Assembly: GCF_009380135.2 (NCBI RefSeq)
Contig: NZ_WHUT02000008.1
Location: forward strand, 1 to 64,000
Direction of reading: 5' to 3'
DNA from: Fertoeibacter niger
GTDB lineage: Bacteria; Pseudomonadota; Alphaproteobacteria; Rhodobacterales; Rhodobacteraceae
DNA length: 64,000 nucleotides
Both the position numbers and the translations under genes were made by a program. Of the stretch, positions 61,104 through 64,000 are shown piece by piece. The notes beneath the pieces are model-generated. The model searched no databases, was not told the origin of the DNA, and worked only from the letters and a program-made list of their open reading frames with translations. The stretch's first letter is position 1; every line of letters begins with the position of its first letter.

Positions 61104-62193
61104 CTGGCTGGCCGGGGAAAGCCGCCTCGGCACTGGCCATCATCAGCGGCCCCATGCCCTTGGCATCACCGGCCACCACGTCTTCGGTCAGGTAGTAGGC
61201 GGGCGTTCCGTCACGGTAGCGCCCGGCCAGCGTGCCCAGCCCCGCCACCCGGCAGATGCCCGCCAGCCCGTGCTCGGTCATCCGCGTCTGTTCCAGCACC
61301 CGCAACGCGCGCAGACCGGCCCCGCGCAAACCTGCCGCCTCGGCCCCGGTCACAAGGCCAAGCCGCGCCGCGCGCAAGAATGCATAGGCGAACATCGCGG
61401 TGGCCGAGCTTTCGTCATAGTTCCCGGCAAGTTCCGGGGCATCCAGCACCTGCGGCCAAAGACCGGATGCGCCCTGACGCTGCGCCAGTGCGACCAGAAT
61501 GGCAGCGGTGCGCTGGCGCAGGGCATGGGTCGCCGCATCATCCGGCAGGATCACCAGCGCATCCACCAGCGCCATGGCCAGCCAGCCCATCGCCCGCGCC
61601 CAGACGGCCGGCGACTGGCCGGTCACAGCGTCTGCCCAGGCCTGAGCGTGGCTTGCGTCATGGCCATGCACATGCAGGCCGCCGGGCGTCGCCGTAAGGT
61701 CCAGCGCGGTGGAAAGCTGTTGCAGCGCATCGCTCACGCGGCGCTGTTCGCCAGTCGCCAGCGCGTATTCGATCTGGAACGGCAGCGCCATGTAAAGCCC
61801 GTCCAGCCACAGCTGATGCGGATAGCGCGCCTTGTGCCAGTAGTTCCCGGTTGCTGTGCGCGGATGCCGGTCAAGTTGCCCGATCAGTCGCGCCGCCGCC
61901 ACCATGTAGCGCGGATCGCCGGTATCCCGCGCCAGCCCGAACAGAACGCGCCCGGGCAGGATGTTGTCGATGTTGAAGCCCTCAGCGTCATACCCCGCCA
62001 GCGCGCCATCCGGTGCGACCTGCGCATCGATCAGCCGGCGCAGATGCGCGTGCCAGCGCACATCGCCGGTTGCCGCCGCCAGCAGATCCAGCCCGCGATA
62101 GATGCAGCCGTCTTCATAGCACCAGGCGCCGCCCTTGTAAGGGGCATAGCTGGCGCAGTAGCGGTCGAAATGGCGAAGCAGGTTTTGCATCAT
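61048..62193 (-). CDS. GH105-type unsaturated glucuronyl/rhamnogalacturonyl hydrolase
   Basis: These (alpha/alpha)6-barrel enzymes remove unsaturated uronic acid from the end of oligosaccharides left by polysaccharide lyases. The 381-aa frame has the YteR-type residues at matching spacing: Asp76 (FNIDNILPG), His120 (NYWHKARYP) and Asp131 (QLWLDGLYM). No signal peptide is present, so it acts on imported chains. The last 20 residues (GLGGLPRRRLSGQ...) are Arg/Pro-rich and unlike the family, which may mean a frameshift near the end. It lies 4 bases after kdgD. Confidence 0.85.
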   Translation of the reverse strand: MMQNLLRHFDRYCASYAPYKGGAWCYEDGCIYRGLDLLAAATGDVRWHAHLRRLIDAQVAPDGALAGYDAEGFNIDNILPGRVLFGLARDTGDPRYMVAAARLIGQLDRHPRTATGNYWHKARYPHQLWLDGLYMALPFQIEYALATGEQRRVSDALQQLSTALDLTATPGGLHVHGHDASHAQAWADAVTGQSPAVWARAMGWLAMALVDALVILPDDAATHALRQRTAAILVALAQRQGASGLWPQVLDAPELAGNYDESSATAMFAYAFLRAARLGLVTGAEAAGLRGAGLRALRVLEQTRMTEHGLAGICRVAGLGTLAGRYRDGTPAYYLTEDVVAGDAKGMGPLMMASAEAAFPGQPDGLGGLPRRRLSGQPSSQ

Positions 62194-62197
62194 GCGG

Positions 62198-63475
<1,278 letters not shown>

Positions 63476-64000
63476 ATGACGGCACTACCGGGCAGCAACG
63501 CGCAGAAAGGGCAGCAACCACAGACGCTGGTGGTGCAGGTGCGCGATGCGATCCGCGCGCAGATCACCGGCGGGCAGTTCAGGCCGGGTGACCGCCTGCC
63601 GTCAGAGGCCCGGCTGACCCAGGATTTCGGTGTCAGCCGCACCGTGGTGCGCGAGGCGATTGCCGCCCTGCAAGCCGACCGGCTTGTCGAGCCCCGGCAG
63701 GGCGCGGGCGTTTTTGTGCTGACCCCGCCCGCGCCGGATGAGCCCGCCTTTCAGAATGTCGATCTGGCGCGGGTAGCCTCGCTGATCGAGATGCTGGAAC
63801 TGCGGACCGCCGTGGAAGGCGATGCGGCAGGCTTTGCCGCCCTGCGCCGTTCGCCTGCACAGGAAGAAACCATCATCGAGGCTTTCGAGGCATTCCGCCA
63901 CCGCGCGCTTGAAGGGTTGCCCACGGCGGAGGCTGATTTCGCCTTTCACATCGTCATCGCCGAGGCGGCCAACAACCCGCGCTTTGCGGAATTCCTGCGC
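63476..64000 (+). CDS. GntR-family regulator, FCD type, partial at right edge
   Basis: The frame is open from the ATG at 63476 to the window end (175 codons). It has a winged helix (FRPGDRLPSEARLTQDFGVS, RTVVREAIAALQADRLVEPR) and the first part of an FCD domain (LIEMLELRTAVEGDAAGFAA, FAFHIVIAEAANNPRF). It is similar to the regulator at 60092 but clearly different, so two FCD regulators flank the kdgD/GH105 genes. The C-terminus lies beyond the window. Confidence 0.88.
   Translation, partial: MTALPGSNAQKGQQPQTLVVQVRDAIRAQITGGQFRPGDRLPSEARLTQDFGVSRTVVREAIAALQADRLVEPRQGAGVFVLTPPAPDEPAFQNVDLARVASLIEMLELRTAVEGDAAGFAALRRSPAQEETIIEAFEAFRHRALEGLPTAEADFAFHIVIAEAANNPRFAEFLR

Overview
The window is GC-rich, gene-dense DNA that looks like an alphaproteobacterial chromosome, probably Rhodobacteraceae or a close relative. 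This rests on the mix of families (NdvB-type cyclic glucan synthase, FCD-GntR regulators with KdgD, Tat-exported ABC binding protein, split PqiA) and on composition; no marker gene fixes the species. I saw no rRNA, tRNA, IS element or CRISPR array.

Region 1 (1-3.1 kb): a Tat-exported metallo-beta-lactamase-fold hydrolase cut by the left edge, a divergent LysR regulator with a palindromic site between them, and an exported DUF3500 protein.

Region 2 (3.2-30.8 kb) is the unusual part and reads as one specialised-metabolite locus. A flavin prenyltransferase (UbiX-like) lies at the left end and a UbiD-like decarboxylase at the right end. Just inside are two export modules: an ABC ATPase/permease with a LolA-like periplasmic protein and an outer-membrane barrel (5.8-10.4 kb), and a LolA-like protein with an RND/MMPL exporter (26.1-29.5 kb). 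Two OmpR-type regulators, a histidine kinase and a transglutaminase-like protein sit on the left. The core is two convergent operons. The + operon (13.5-20.8 kb) encodes a solitary EctC-like cyclase, a Cys-less ketosynthase, an active ketosynthase, an acyl-CoA dehydrogenase-like enzyme, a free-standing adenylation enzyme, a carrier protein, and TrpD-like and TrpC-like enzymes. The - operon (25.7-20.9 kb) encodes TrpF-like and TrpA-like enzymes, an AfsA-type double hotdog protein, a HemY-like FAD oxidoreductase and an MFS transporter. The four Trp-like enzymes cover the steps from anthranilate to indole, but no TrpE, TrpG or TrpB is present and TrpD and TrpC have lost conserved residues. I infer a ring-building module that borrows tryptophan-pathway chemistry and is coupled to amino-acyl carrier chemistry, type II ketosynthases and a prFMN decarboxylase, with a hydrophobic product moved to the outer membrane.

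Region 3 (31-52 kb) is envelope-related: cytochrome b561; a CDP-alcohol phosphatidyltransferase, sulfatase-fold membrane protein and YbhN-like membrane protein; an NMT1/THI5-type ABC importer with a fused permease; a glycosyltransferase; a small protein coupled to a giant cyclic beta-1,2-glucan synthase; and a PqiABC lipid-transport operon.

Region 4 (52-64 kb) is a sugar-acid/uronate utilisation locus: an enolase-superfamily enzyme, a GDSL esterase, an oligopeptide-type ABC importer, a GH105-type hydrolase, KdgD and two FCD-GntR regulators. A recurring TGTC(T/A)GACA element in its intergenic regions probably marks the regulon of the 60.1-kb GntR protein.
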